Positions 50,996 through 61,082 are shown, numbered from the stretch's first letter. The stretch is DNA of 64,000 nucleotides from Chitinophaga fulva (GCF_012927205.1 NZ_JABBGC010000003.1:744001-808000); one strand, 5' to 3'. The notes: a model not told the origin generated them from the letters alone. Made by a program: numbers and translations.

Positions 50996-52294
50996 ATGAG
51001 GAAAAACGCTCTTGCTCTATTTATGATCCTGAACTCCCCAACTTTATTTAGTCAGGATAAAGGAGTACACTTCCGAGATGACATTAGTTGGGAAGAAGTA
51101 AAAAAAATAGCTAAGGAAGAAAACAAAAACATTTTCGTCGACCTATACGCAACATGGTGTATTCCCTGTAAACAGATGGATAAAAAAACATACGTCAATG
51201 ATACACTTGGGAGTTATATGAATTCAAGATTCATTTCAATTAAACTACAAATAGACACAGGAAAGAACGACAATAAGAATACCCAAAAGATGTACTCAAC
51301 CGCAGCAGATATGGTTGCAAAATATCGAATTCAAATAGTCCCCTCATACCTTTTCTTTGACTCCAATGGAACGTTAATACATCGGGCATTGGGATTTATG
51401 ACGACTGACTCTCTAATATCTATTTGTAAAGTATCCGAGAACCCCAATCAAAACTATGCCGGTCTACTCGATAGATTTCACACAGGTCGTCTAAGGGGCA
51501 CAGAGCTCTTAAACTTCGCAATTCAACTAAAACTTTATAGACAAGATTCAATGTCCAAAGAGGTCGCCCTTGTGTACAAACAATTATACATAGACAAAGT
51601 ACCTCCAGAGGAAATAATCAATGTAGAGTTGCTACCCATGATCGACAACTTCAAAATTCTCTTTGAAACTCGAGATCCTTTGGTAAAATACATTTACAAC
51701 CACGAATCTTCTGTTGACAAAACATTAAATCGAGAAAGCTACTCTACACACCTCTTAGATTACATTATAACTAAAGACATTATCACTCCTTCAATCATCG
51801 AAGTAAAACGAAAAAACAAAGATCCATTATGGAAATTCCTACAGAAGGAAATAGCAACACAATGGGATCAAAAAATCGCCCAAAGGGTAATTCTCGACAG
51901 CAAAATAAAGTGGTATACTGATAAGCAAGACTGGAACAACGTGATAAAATACCAAATCGAGAAGTATGACAATGACACTTCAAAACCAAGTCAAATGGAG
52001 GCGCTGGTAAGAAACAACTTTGTTTGGTACGTGGTACTCAAATACAGTAGTGATAAAAAAACACTTGAAAAGGCCCGGGCTTACATGGAATCCATCACCA
52101 ATTCCTATCCTAACATCCATGAACTCAGTGATACATACGCAAATGTTATATATAAACTTGGAGATACGGCATCCGCTATAGATATTGAGAAAAAGGCACT
52201 CTTAATTGCCGAATCCATAAAAAACAAAGAAGCAATTGATCTATACAGAGAGAATATACAGAAAATGAAAAAGAATATCCCTACGTGGGAGTGA
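50996..52294 (+). CDS. Exported thioredoxin-fold protein with large C-terminal region
   Basis: 432 residues with a signal peptide ending near LFSQDKG. The thioredoxin domain (about 30-140) has ATWCIPCKQMDKKTY with Cys55 and Cys58. The remaining 290 residues are helical, with TPR-like character at the end (YANVIYKLGDTASAIDIEKKALLIAE). Such proteins accompany SusCD loci whose cargo contains cysteines or needs disulfide handling. It is third in the transport operon, 39 nt after susD. Confidence 0.85.
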   Translation: MRKNALALFMILNSPTLFSQDKGVHFRDDISWEEVKKIAKEENKNIFVDLYATWCIPCKQMDKKTYVNDTLGSYMNSRFISIKLQIDTGKNDNKNTQKMYSTAADMVAKYRIQIVPSYLFFDSNGTLIHRALGFMTTDSLISICKVSENPNQNYAGLLDRFHTGRLRGTELLNFAIQLKLYRQDSMSKEVALVYKQLYIDKVPPEEIINVELLPMIDNFKILFETRDPLVKYIYNHESSVDKTLNRESYSTHLLDYIITKDIITPSIIEVKRKNKDPLWKFLQKEIATQWDQKIAQRVILDSKIKWYTDKQDWNNVIKYQIEKYDNDTSKPSQMEALVRNNFVWYVVLKYSSDKKTLEKARAYMESITNSYPNIHELSDTYANVIYKLGDTASAIDIEKKALLIAESIKNKEAIDLYRENIQKMKKNIPTWE

Positions 52295-52486
52295 AATATT
52301 TAGAAAAATTATTGTTCATTAGTAATAAGAAGACGATGTATCAGTAATGATCTGATTTATACAGCATTTTAATTGAGCTAAAACAGCGATCTGTGAATGC
52401 AGAAATGCCAAGCTTCTGTAGGCTTCCCCGAAGTTCGGCCATAAGAATTAGAGTTATGAATTGATTCATTAACTTTAATCTTGATC

Positions 52487-52753
52487 ATGAAAAGAAAGAA
52501 TTTCACAGAAAGTCAAATTGTATCCGCCCTGAAGCAACGGGAAGGCGGTATTACCGTCAAAGATATTGCCCGAGACCTTGGCATCAGTGAAGCAACCTTC
52601 TACAACTGGAAGGCAAAGTATGGAGGTATGGAAGCAAGTGACGTAAAGCGCCTTAAAGACCTTGAAGCCGAACATGCGGAGCTGAAGAAGATGTACGCAG
52701 AGTTATGCATTGAGAACCGGGCCATGAGGAACCTTATCGAAAAAAAGCTGTAA
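52487..52753 (+). CDS. IS3-family transposase OrfA
   Basis: 88 residues. The helix-turn-helix (FTESQIVSALKQREGGITVKD, then ISEATFYNWKAKYGG) is followed by a leucine zipper (LKDLEAEHAELKKMYAEL). ATG 52487. The tail carries A-AAA-AAG at 52741-52747 in frame, the standard IS3 programmed -1 frameshift site, which would fuse OrfA to OrfB. Confidence 0.9.
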   Translation: MKRKNFTESQIVSALKQREGGITVKDIARDLGISEATFYNWKAKYGGMEASDVKRLKDLEAEHAELKKMYAELCIENRAMRNLIEKKL

Positions 52754-53315
52754 CGCCCCAGGAAAAACGGGATGCAGTTGAGTACCTGGTAAAGGAAGAA
52801 CAACTGAGTATCCGCAAGGCGTGTAAAATTGTAGCTATCCCACGTAGTACATATGATTACAGAGCCGCCCGCAGGAATGATGCTGCGGTTCAGGACGCAT
52901 TATCGGCTTTGGTTGAAAAACATGTAGATATTGGTTTCTGGCAGTCATACTATCGGTTAAGAAACAAGGGATATACCTGGAACCATAAGAAAGTTTATCG
53001 TGTGTATACCGACCTAAAACTGAATATTCGTCGCCGGGTTAAGCGCCGTCTTCCTTCACGGATCAAAGAGGCATTGTTGATACCTGAAGCTCCCAATGAG
53101 GTCTGGAGTATCGATTTTATGTGTGATGCATTGGTGGATGGCAGGAAGTTCCGGCTGTTAAATGTAATAGACGACTTTAATCGGGAATCATTAGCTATTG
53201 AAGTAGATACATCATTGCCCTCCTTACGCGTAATCCGGTTATTGGAAAGGATTATGGAAGGCCGTAGACAGCCTCGCTGCATCAGAACAGACAATGGCCC
53301 CGAATTTATAAGCCA
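52487..53315 (+). mobile_element. Truncated IS3-family element
   Basis: A complete orfA and an orfB that stops just after the second catalytic Asp, where the second IS begins. The catalytic Glu, the end of orfB and the right terminal repeat are missing, and they do not reappear beyond the second IS. The left end cannot be fixed without the right one. Confidence 0.85.
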
Positions 53316-53343
53316 TGTAAGTATCCCATCTAGGCAACAGTAA
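52741..53343 (+). pseudogene. IS3-family transposase OrfB, 3'-truncated
   Basis: Read from the frameshift site, it continues in the -1 frame (KAVTPQEKRDAVEYLVKEE...). The integrase core has the first Asp in EVWSIDFMCD and the second in IRTDNGPEFIS, and ends there. The remaining codons to the TAA come from the terminal repeat of the neighbouring IS. Without the DDE glutamate it cannot be active. Confidence 0.88.
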
Positions 53344-54117
53344 TTAGTTGGAGTTTCTGGATTTTTGCAACTCCGTTTTCCATTCGCAAGGCGTCATGTT
53401 CATCAAGGATTCGTGCGGTCTTCTTTGGTTATATTCTTCCATCCAGGCATAGGTTAATTCCCTTACCTGATGTAAATCCTCAAAGATATAGGCATCGAGG
53501 ACAGCTTCTCTGTAAAGACGATTAAATCGTTCGATATAACCATTCTGCATTGGTCGTCCTGGTTGAATGTATTGTAGCCGGATATCGTGCTGGATACACC
53601 ACTGTTCAAAATACCCTGAGGTGAACTCAGGACCGTTGTCAGTCCTTATCGCGACTGGTTTACCTTTGGATCCAATAATTCTTTCCAATACCCGTACAAT
53701 TCGGTATGACGATAGTGAAGTATCGACTTCTATACCCAAGACCTCCCGGGAGCCATCATCTATCACGTTAAATGTTCTGAAGCGTTTGTTTCCAATCAGA
53801 CTATCACTCATGAAATCCATACTCCAGATGATATTAACATTGGTTTGCTGCTGTAATGGTTGTTTAATGCGGGCTGGCACTCTGCGTTTCAGCCTCTTTC
53901 TTTTATTCAGCTTAAGCAGCCTGTATACCCGGTATACTCTCTTATGATTCCAGTGATGACCTGCACGCCTCAAATAGGCGAAAAGCTTGCGGAAACCATA
54001 GGAAGTATGCTTAAAAGCAAGCTCCTGAAGGGCATCAATCAGTACCTGGTCATTTTTACGACTACGATAATAAAACTTTGAACGGGGAAAGGAAACTATT
54101 CGACAGGCCCTGCTCAC
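53344..54117 (-). CDS. IS3-family transposase OrfB (DDE integrase)
   Basis: 257 residues counted from a GTG, but normally made as an OrfAB fusion after a -1 shift; the open frame continues upstream to the A7 site (RLGPSTKRQVAEEL). The catalytic triad is intact: Asp in IWSMDFMSD, Asp in IRTDNGPEFTSGY, and Glu in NGYIERFNRLYREAVLD. YNQRRPHESLMNMTPCEW ends the domain. Confidence 0.92.
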   Translation of the reverse strand: MSRACRIVSFPRSKFYYRSRKNDQVLIDALQELAFKHTSYGFRKLFAYLRRAGHHWNHKRVYRVYRLLKLNKRKRLKRRVPARIKQPLQQQTNVNIIWSMDFMSDSLIGNKRFRTFNVIDDGSREVLGIEVDTSLSSYRIVRVLERIIGSKGKPVAIRTDNGPEFTSGYFEQWCIQHDIRLQYIQPGRPMQNGYIERFNRLYREAVLDAYIFEDLHQVRELTYAWMEEYNQRRPHESLMNMTPCEWKTELQKSRNSN

Positions 54118-54149
54118 AGAAATACCCTGATCTGCGACCAGTTCTTCTG

Positions 54150-54440
54150 CTACTTGTCTTTTTGTGGAAGGGCCCAGCCTTTTTTTGTGAATAGATCCTT
54201 CAGTATCTGATTGTCAAGGGATAGGTCCGCATACATTCTTTTGAGCCTGGAATTTTCTTCCTCCAGGTCTTTGAGACGCTTCACATCTGAAGCCTCCATG
54301 CCTCCATATTTGCTTTTCCAGTTGTAGAAAGTAGCTTCAGAAATGCCATGTTCGCGGCAAATGTCCTTTGTGGCAAGCCCATTTTCCTGCTGCTTCAAAA
54401 TAGACACAATCTGGGTTTCTGTGAATCTGGTCTTTTTCAT
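54150..54440 (-). CDS. IS3-family transposase OrfA
   Basis: 96 residues. Its HTH region (FTETQIVSILKQQENG, ISEATFYNWKSKYGGMEAS) is nearly the same as that of the truncated IS beside it, so the two elements belong to one subgroup. A leucine zipper follows. Frameshift into OrfB near codon 87. Confidence 0.9.
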   Translation of the reverse strand: MKKTRFTETQIVSILKQQENGLATKDICREHGISEATFYNWKSKYGGMEASDVKRLKDLEEENSRLKRMYADLSLDNQILKDLFTKKGWALPQKDK

Positions 54441-54741
54441 GATAGTAGTTCAGTTTAAATTTAGCCTTTTTTATCTAAGTTTAAACTGTTACCAGAATCG
54501 GGGTACTTACAAGTATAATCGCAATAGAGTAAGTATTGCTTTGGAATGACACCATTACAGACTTTTGATGAAACACTATCTTTGCTCAAAGAATAACAGC
54601 TGGACAACCTGTTAGATCAAATCGGAGCTATTACATATAAATATTCATTTTATTTAAAATATATATTGAAAATAAAAATAGTATACTCAATTCAAAGCTA
54701 ACTGTTGAACAGCCGAAATACCGCAACCTCCAAAATCAGCC

Positions 54742-57423
54742 CTATCTTGAAACTGTGTGATTCAATTTTAAACTTTTTGATACCTCATCAGTCATCCAGT
54801 CAGGCAACATGCCATCTCTTAAGTAGTAGTTGAAAAAATCGAGGACACGACGACTATAATCCTTTGCCGAATCCCCAATTACGCTGTGGTCTTGACCGTC
54901 ATATTGCAGCAAATAGGCAACTTTCCCCATTCTCCTTAGTCCTGTAAAAAATTCGAGCCCTTGCGCCACCGGTACATCATGGTCATCCATGTTGTGCATT
55001 AGTAAAATTGGTGTACAAATCTTATCAATTTTTAATACTGGGGAATTCTCCTGATAAAGATCCGGTCTCTCCCATAAAGTCGCACCAATTCTGTCTCGAT
55101 ACAACTCATACTGTCCTTGCCTAGAATATCCAGTACCAATTATGGAGCCATATGCACTAACGAAATTTGTAAATCCTGCTGCGGAACAAGCAGCAGCAAA
55201 ACGACAACTATGTGTCACTATGTAGTTAGTTTGAAAACCGCCAAAACTATGTCCTTGAAGTCCCATTTTCGTAGAATCAATAAATGGAAGCTTTGTAAGT
55301 TCATTTACAGCCCCCATAACAGTATTAAATGAACTTCTACCGGGATATCCAATCTTGAAATGGATATCAGGAGTGAAAACCAAGTAGCCATTACTCACAA
55401 AATATGGTATATTGATTGAGCCATCGCCTGCCACTGGTCTTTGGAAAAAATTTAGACACTCAGTAATTTTCTCGTAGTAATAGAAAATTACGGGGTATTT
55501 CCTTTTGGGATCAAAGTTTTCCGGCTTATATAGAACTCCCTGACTTGGAGTACCATCCAGGGCTCTAAAATTAATAAGCTCAGTGGTCATCCAATTAAAC
55601 CTACTTTCAGGATGAACATCACTTATTTGTTTAAATTTAATAAAATCAGTTGTGACATAAAAGTTAGGAGCGGAGGAAGCGCTCATTTTCTGAACCAAAA
55701 AAACATTTGCGTTCTTTGCTTTAATTGGCAAAATACGTGGTACATACTTACTTTCCTCCGGCCCGGTATATATTGCATCCTCCATAGTTAATTTAGTAAT
55801 ACTATGGGGCTTTCCAAGCTGTAACATAAAAAACCCATCTTGCTTCGTTTCTCGATCAAAAGCAGTTAACCAAATGGTGTCGCTTTTCCACCCCTCCGGA
55901 GGAAAAGCAAAGCGAAAAACTAGGCCATTTTTCTTCCCATATCCATCGGTAATATTGATTGGAGGTACTTTTCCCGAAATATCCACAGCGTATATATCGT
56001 TTTGATCATAGAGATAAATTTTCTTACCATCCAGACTGAATCCGCCGGTCCCAAGCGGCATATATTTAGCAAAAGGGATATCATCATTGTCATACGTGGT
56101 CCACTTAGTACTGATACCGGATGTCAAATTAATCCGCTTTCCCGACTTAACATCATACCGATAATAAGATTGCTCATCCGAATCGAAATATACAATAAAA
56201 TCTCCATTCGGAGATAAAAAATAAGACATACTATTACGATCAGATGAGTCAGTCACCACCTTCTTCGTCCCATCTGAATAGTTAAATAACACTCGTGACG
56301 GTATGGCATTCTCATTCCAGTTCCATTCTCCCTTATTGCCAGCAACCCGATATAACAGTTGTCCGGCGTTACTGCGCGTTGAATATACCGATACTGGGTA
56401 TACAGAGGTCTCATTTTCGTTTTGTATTTGAACAACCTTTTTGCTATCTAAATACAAAATGGCCCGTAGTCTTGATCCTCTACTGTTATCGTGCAAAGTT
56501 TGACTTGCCAATTTCACATCGTTATATCTCCAAATATGCAAGCCTGAGGCTTCTCTATTGAGTTTTAAGTTATCTCCTATTGATCCAACCAAAGTTAAAA
56601 AAACAGATTCACCATCTTTGTTAAATGACTCAAGTTCTTCAATTTCACTGCTGTTATCTCCAATAAGAATAGGATCAATTTTTACAGCTTCTCTACCCTT
56701 TTGTCTGTTTAGAACCCAGATAACCTTTTTTCCTCTGTCAACCGAAGAGTCACTTATAGTAATAAAGGCCACTTTCCCCCCTGAGGACTCAAGCAAGAGA
56801 TTAACCGGCTCCTCCTTACCTTTATATATAATATTCTCTGTTGAATCCCCTAGTTCTATTCCTTTTAAAAAATACACACCGGATTTATTCTCTCCGCTTC
56901 CCACCATATAAAGGCTATTATCACACATCAAAAAATCCGTAATATCTGAATATTTAAATACCTTTCTCCTGTCTAATCTCTCTGTGACGAGTTCATTTCT
57001 CAGCCCGTTTTTAACATATACTAACCATTCCGATTTCCCTAGCTTTAAAACGGAAAATTTAGCTACGCCAGATTCAATTTTCCTCGGCGCAGCATTCAAT
57101 TCCAATTTATACAAAGTATCATGGCTTAAATAGATAAGGGCTTTGCTATCAGAAGTAAACCGCGCGTTATAGATTGATACATTTAGTGCTTCGAAAAGCC
57201 AGGTAGTCCTAAGTGACCTAACAAATAAAGTTTGTCTCCTCTCAGCTAATTCATATTGACTAAACATAGCAAACTCCCCATCATCGCTTAGTCGAGGGGA
57301 GGTCAGATAAGTCCACTGATTGAAGTCTGAAGTGTCAACTACCTTCTTCTGCGCAAACAAACTGTTAGTATACAATACACTACAGATAAAGAACAAATAC
57401 TTCATCATATGTTTCATATTCAT
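54742..57423 (-). CDS. Exported S9-family prolyl oligopeptidase-like peptidase
   Basis: 893 residues with a signal peptide (CSVLYTNSLFAQ). The N-terminal beta-propeller (about 30-610) is followed by an alpha/beta-hydrolase domain. The nucleophile Ser726 is in GLQGHSFGGFQTN, the Asp (about 814) in HNMDDHDVPVAQ, and the His846 in YDGQDHSVIG. It cleaves short peptides in the periplasm or at the surface. It lies in the AT-rich region between the second IS and the small exported peptides, so peptide processing or scavenging linked to the SusCD locus is plausible. Base use is like the distal part of susC. Confidence 0.92.
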   Translation of the reverse strand: MNMKHMMKYLFFICSVLYTNSLFAQKKVVDTSDFNQWTYLTSPRLSDDGEFAMFSQYELAERRQTLFVRSLRTTWLFEALNVSIYNARFTSDSKALIYLSHDTLYKLELNAAPRKIESGVAKFSVLKLGKSEWLVYVKNGLRNELVTERLDRRKVFKYSDITDFLMCDNSLYMVGSGENKSGVYFLKGIELGDSTENIIYKGKEEPVNLLLESSGGKVAFITISDSSVDRGKKVIWVLNRQKGREAVKIDPILIGDNSSEIEELESFNKDGESVFLTLVGSIGDNLKLNREASGLHIWRYNDVKLASQTLHDNSRGSRLRAILYLDSKKVVQIQNENETSVYPVSVYSTRSNAGQLLYRVAGNKGEWNWNENAIPSRVLFNYSDGTKKVVTDSSDRNSMSYFLSPNGDFIVYFDSDEQSYYRYDVKSGKRINLTSGISTKWTTYDNDDIPFAKYMPLGTGGFSLDGKKIYLYDQNDIYAVDISGKVPPINITDGYGKKNGLVFRFAFPPEGWKSDTIWLTAFDRETKQDGFFMLQLGKPHSITKLTMEDAIYTGPEESKYVPRILPIKAKNANVFLVQKMSASSAPNFYVTTDFIKFKQISDVHPESRFNWMTTELINFRALDGTPSQGVLYKPENFDPKRKYPVIFYYYEKITECLNFFQRPVAGDGSINIPYFVSNGYLVFTPDIHFKIGYPGRSSFNTVMGAVNELTKLPFIDSTKMGLQGHSFGGFQTNYIVTHSCRFAAACSAAGFTNFVSAYGSIIGTGYSRQGQYELYRDRIGATLWERPDLYQENSPVLKIDKICTPILLMHNMDDHDVPVAQGLEFFTGLRRMGKVAYLLQYDGQDHSVIGDSAKDYSRRVLDFFNYYLRDGMLPDWMTDEVSKSLKLNHTVSR

Positions 57424-57545
57424 TTAAAAGCTCAAAATGACAAACAAAATTAAGGTCTATGTTAGAAGAACAACAAAGGAGAAGATCAAAAGTGGTACTA
57501 TGAAACTGAAAAATACTTCAGAAATATGTTTAAATTCGATATAGT

Positions 57546-57576
57546 AAAAAAAAAGGAGGGAGCTTCCGCCCCCCCC
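57546..57576 (-). terminator. Terminator after small peptide B
   Basis: On the - strand GGGGGG-loop-CCCTCC followed by nine T. It isolates the peptide gene from the S9 peptidase downstream. Confidence 0.65.
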
Positions 57577-57594
57577 TTTCTTCAAACTAAATAA

Positions 57595-57834
57595 TCAGTT
57601 GCTATCAGTGGTAATTAAACCATTTACGCAAGGGGCTGGTATCGGAGAAGTAGCCTTTTGATTGCCCTGGTCAGGGAGGAAAGTGCTCAATGGTTTAGCA
57701 GTACCGCAAAAACCAGCAGGATCTAACGGTCCATGAGTATATACTTTAACGCCTTGACGAGCATTAACTGCCACAGCACCAGCAATAAGAGCAACAACAG
57801 CAACTGTTGACAACAAAATTTTTACCTTTTTCAT
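57595..57834 (-). CDS. Small exported two-cysteine peptide B
   Basis: 79 residues. MKKVKILLSTVAVVALIAG hydrophobic leader, then VNARQGVKVYTHGPLDP. One Cys is in AGFCGTA and one in SPIPAPCVNG. It shares MKK-V, A-x-AR, V-Y-T and P-x-PC with peptides A, C and D. It has its own terminator. The upstream AGGTATTTTA (57868-57859) also occurs before peptide C. Family and function unknown. Confidence 0.82.
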   Translation of the reverse strand: MKKVKILLSTVAVVALIAGAVAVNARQGVKVYTHGPLDPAGFCGTAKPLSTFLPDQGNQKATSPIPAPCVNGLITTDSN

Positions 57835-58009
57835 GTTTGAAAATTTTGAAGGATTTAATAAAATACCTACTATTTTATTAGGGTGTTCGGCTTATCCCTT
57901 GTCTGAATGTAAAATCGGCAAAAGGTACCATCCTCCTATTTTCCATTCAGTACGTTGCGCAACATATATAAACTTAAAATCATTTAATTGAAAATTCAGG
58001 GCATAGCTG

Positions 58010-58501
58010 TTAATCAATAACATCAATCAGTTTTTCCGCATCAACTCGGGCATAAAAAATCTTCTTCGCTTTCCTATTTTTCAGAAAAATACTCGTATGT
58101 GGTACACCTTCTACCGCAAAATACCTTGCATAGGTGCCTGCTGTATCGATACCAATGTGTATATTGGGGTATTTGCTAAGTTGATATTTGATCGAAAAAC
58201 GATTCATGTCACTTATTGGCGCAACACCCAAAAAACAAATTTGGGTATTACCAAACTTCTGTATTTTACTTAAAATACTCTCTGTCTCTGACCTACAATA
58301 CTGACAATATGGATCAAAAAAGATAAGAATAACAGGTTCTGATTTCGATAACGAATTAGTATTCAATACAGAAACACTATCCAACAACAACATATTAACG
58401 GAAGGCATAGGTCTACCTTCATTTATATCACGTTGGATAGTCATCTGCCCACAATGTACCCATGAAAGTACACATAAGAAAACAACACCTAACCGCTTCA
58501 T
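58010..58501 (-). CDS. Thioredoxin-fold lipoprotein (TlpA/redoxin-like)
   Basis: 163 residues. The lipobox is LSWVHC. The thioredoxin-like core has FFDPYCQYCRSETESIL with the CxxC active site near residues 81-84, and the cis-proline loop in VEGVPHTSIFL. It is a membrane-anchored periplasmic thiol-disulfide protein, either a reductase or an oxidase. It ends 21 bases from the polytopic membrane protein gene and is flanked by the Cys-pair peptides B and C, whose disulfides could be its substrate. Confidence 0.85.
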   Translation of the reverse strand: MKRLGVVFLCVLSWVHCGQMTIQRDINEGRPMPSVNMLLLDSVSVLNTNSLSKSEPVILIFFDPYCQYCRSETESILSKIQKFGNTQICFLGVAPISDMNRFSIKYQLSKYPNIHIGIDTAGTYARYFAVEGVPHTSIFLKNRKAKKIFYARVDAEKLIDVID

Positions 58502-58521
58502 AAGATTTATTGTTTTATGTG

Positions 58522-60075
58522 CTAAGAATTTATAGGAACCGGCTGTTTTGCTTGACTGAGTATAAAGTCAAGTAAAACAACATTAATTATTACACAAACT
58601 AAAAGTGGAAACATCTGGAATCTTAATGCAACAGGCGAGGCAAATACGCTAAAAAGCAAGTTACATATCCACACAAAAGTGGCAATCAACCAAAGATTAC
58701 AAAGACGCCGGTCTAGTCGCCAACCGGCAAGAATAATAAAAGAGATACTCAGCATAACATAAACTGCATTCATTACTCCGCACACTACTGGATAGTAGTC
58801 CAGCATTGATACCCTGTTATCCTTAAACCTGGAATACAATTTATCCTCTTTAAATCCAAACCAAGACTTAGTTATAGGAGGTATAGTATCCATCAAAAAA
58901 CCATAGTTCTCTAAAAACTCTACAGGAGGCACATAATACTTAACAAGGTTAGGCCACAAGTAATTTCTTGCAAAATCCGTGGGATAAGTCTTAATGAGAG
59001 TAGAGCCATATTCCTTGTAAAACGGAGCAATTGACGCCCATTTTTTGAAATCAGTCATGGTAGTATCTCCATTATACTTCCTCATCATATATATTCTTAG
59101 GGGAGATTCCCGTCGCCACATGTAAGCTGTGCTAATATCAAGCATTACATTAGGGTATTGTATAATCAACTTACTAGTTGTATCAAAATACCTCCTTACA
59201 TCCTGATCCAGCTCTTTGAATTTTAAAGGGAGATTCTTCCGGTCTGCAGAATCAATAAATCGATAGGCATACATGCCATTATTAGCAAGTTGCCAACCTG
59301 AAAACGGAGAAAATTCAAATTTCCCCACAGCGCTTTCATACCGAAGTGAAGTCCATCCAACAAACGAAAAAACAAGAACCAGCATAATAAAGGCGGCGAA
59401 TATTTTCCGCTTCAATGTATCACTACTTATCAGAAGGGTAAGTGCAGAAATTAATGGATAATACATAGCATTGTATCTAACCATAAAAGCATATGTTACA
59501 ATCAATGCTTGAAAAATCATCCATCCCCAAGTGGGTCTATTTGCTATCCAAATCAAACTGATAAACCAACACACACTGACTGAAAAGAAAATACTATCGC
59601 TTGAGACATAATTTGCCATATACAAGGCAACTGGGTTAATCAAAAGCAATAGCACCAACAATACCTGCAAAACTTTTCTAACCCTGTAAAAGTAGAACAC
59701 GGTATAAAACAATCCCAAAGAGCTAAGCTGAAAAAAAATATACTGAAAGAAAACCAAACTAATACTTCCGGTAAGGAAAACACTAAAGAAACGTAAAAAT
59801 TTAGAATACCCAATTGGATATGTACTAATCGAAGAATTATAAAAGGCACTTTGTACGTATGAATAAGAGTCTCCACTAATGAAGGCGGGAAAGGGATAAT
59901 AATATTTAAATACAAAAAACTGCAACACTGATATAAGTACAAACAAAAGAAGTATACCCCTATTTAATCTATCTTCCATAATAAACTTTAAAACCCCCCC
60001 AATAGTATCGCCACCCATCACTTCCTTATTCCAGCTGAAATAGTTGCGTTTCATACTTACCAATAGGTTTAACAT
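58522..60075 (-). CDS. Polytopic membrane protein, GT-C glycosyltransferase-like
   Basis: Up to 517 residues with about 10-12 membrane helices. A large extracytoplasmic loop lies between about residues 270 and 420. An early acidic motif, PAFISGDSYSYV, sits in the first loop, where GT-C enzymes (ArnT/PMT class) keep a catalytic Asp. Overall I read it as a weak GT39-like match. ATG 60075, 60018 and 59979 are all possible; the last (MEDRLNRGILLL) gives the cleanest first helix. It is in one transcription unit with the CxxC lipoprotein. Function uncertain. Confidence 0.7.
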   Translation of the reverse strand: MLNLLVSMKRNYFSWNKEVMGGDTIGGVLKFIMEDRLNRGILLLFVLISVLQFFVFKYYYPFPAFISGDSYSYVQSAFYNSSISTYPIGYSKFLRFFSVFLTGSISLVFFQYIFFQLSSLGLFYTVFYFYRVRKVLQVLLVLLLLINPVALYMANYVSSDSIFFSVSVCWFISLIWIANRPTWGWMIFQALIVTYAFMVRYNAMYYPLISALTLLISSDTLKRKIFAAFIMLVLVFSFVGWTSLRYESAVGKFEFSPFSGWQLANNGMYAYRFIDSADRKNLPLKFKELDQDVRRYFDTTSKLIIQYPNVMLDISTAYMWRRESPLRIYMMRKYNGDTTMTDFKKWASIAPFYKEYGSTLIKTYPTDFARNYLWPNLVKYYVPPVEFLENYGFLMDTIPPITKSWFGFKEDKLYSRFKDNRVSMLDYYPVVCGVMNAVYVMLSISFIILAGWRLDRRLCNLWLIATFVWICNLLFSVFASPVALRFQMFPLLVCVIINVVLLDFILSQAKQPVPINS

Positions 60076-60475
60076 TTTAAAATAGTATTTTCAATTAAAG
60101 GAATACACTTATACTTAAAATTAAATCCATATACACCTGGAGGCAGGAAAGCAAAACTCCGGAAGAGTATCTAACACAACCCATTTCTACTAAAAATCAT
60201 ACAAACATGTGGCTAAAGAGTCTGAGTTATCGCCTAACAAATGGGGTAAGGGCTTCACAATTCAATTCTACGGACATTAATCAACAAAAGTATCTACGAT
60301 CAAGTTACACTCCTCTGATGGCAAATAACTAAGTTGTTTACTCAATGATTATTTTGTTAATGCAATTTAGGAAATATCAATAAATCACAGAACGTAAAAA
60401 CAGCAACAAAAACCGTAACACACGAACGAAAAACGACACTAATAGATAGACTATAGTATACAAGAACTTACTCCA
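60076..60475. other. AT-rich spacer without recognisable gene
   Basis: About 400 bp between the membrane protein start and peptide C. There is no frame with family likeness and no strong hairpin. It presumably holds the promoter of the membrane protein operon. Confidence 0.5.
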
Positions 60476-60724
60476 TTAATCAGGATCCTCAAAGGTCGTA
60501 ACACTTATGCAAGGCAAATCAAATCCTGCTGCTGCTGTAAAAGTACCTCCGGGCACCGGAGTCAGACCTTTACTATAAACAGGTATTCTGCATCTGTTGG
60601 GGGTTAAGGGATCCGGAGTAAAAATCACGTGAGCTATACGCGCCCTAGAGACTGTCTTCGCCATAAAAAATGAGCCAATAAAAACAACCATCACCAAGGA
60701 CAACAATAATGACACCTTTTTCAT
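60476..60724 (-). CDS. Small exported two-cysteine peptide C
   Basis: 82 residues. MKKVSLLLSLVMVVFIGSFF leader, then AKTVSRARIAHVIFTPDPL. Cys in NRCRIPVY and in FDLPCISVTT. The same plan as A, B and D with a slightly longer leader. AGGTATTTTA lies 19 nt upstream. No known family identified. Confidence 0.82.
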   Translation of the reverse strand: MKKVSLLLSLVMVVFIGSFFMAKTVSRARIAHVIFTPDPLTPNRCRIPVYSKGLTPVPGGTFTAAAGFDLPCISVTTFEDPD

Positions 60725-61082
60725 ATTACATTTTTTAACGATTAAAATACCTCAAAATCTAAAATCGTCTCTATTCTTCTTCACAACTACGACATTTAGA
60801 GAACCCATCAATATAAACCCATACAACATCATATGAACTATTGCACCTTATTCGATTTTTGCCATCACCAATTTCTAATTAAAATTCGATTCTATTTCAC
60901 AAAAACTATCTCTATTTCTTATTACGACATCCTTCTCATTTTTAGTTAAGAATAGTGCGATTATTATACAACCTTAAAAAAATTTCCCTTCTTTTATTTA
61001 GATCGGAGTTATAAGATTGTTAATCGTATACTCATTTTGTATTACCATTGTAACTGATAGCAAATGTAGCTCTTGTAATCTT
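60725..61082. other. Very AT-rich spacer without recognisable gene
   Basis: 358 bp between peptides C and D. I see no frame, palindrome or RNA. It probably carries only the promoter of peptide C. Confidence 0.5.

Larger units (their letters stand above)
53316..54511 (-). mobile_element. Complete IS3-family insertion sequence (1196 bp)
   Basis: Imperfect terminal inverted repeats: TGTAAGTATCCC...AACAGT at the left (from 53316) and TGTAAGTACCCC...AACAGT read inward from 54511. It contains orfA and orfB on the - strand, joined by a -1 frameshift at A7 (54180-54186). The flanks (AGCCA on the left, AGTAT on the right) show no target duplication, so deletion or recombination followed the insertion. 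Confidence 0.88.

Noticed and set aside
53311..54520. Target-site duplication of the second IS
   Set aside because: Flanks AGCCA and AGTAT do not match at 3-5 bp, so no duplication can be claimed.
57859..60752. AGGTATTTTA shared upstream of peptides B and C as a regulatory motif
   Set aside because: Only ten AT-rich bases in two of four genes, at different distances from the ATG; chance is likely.
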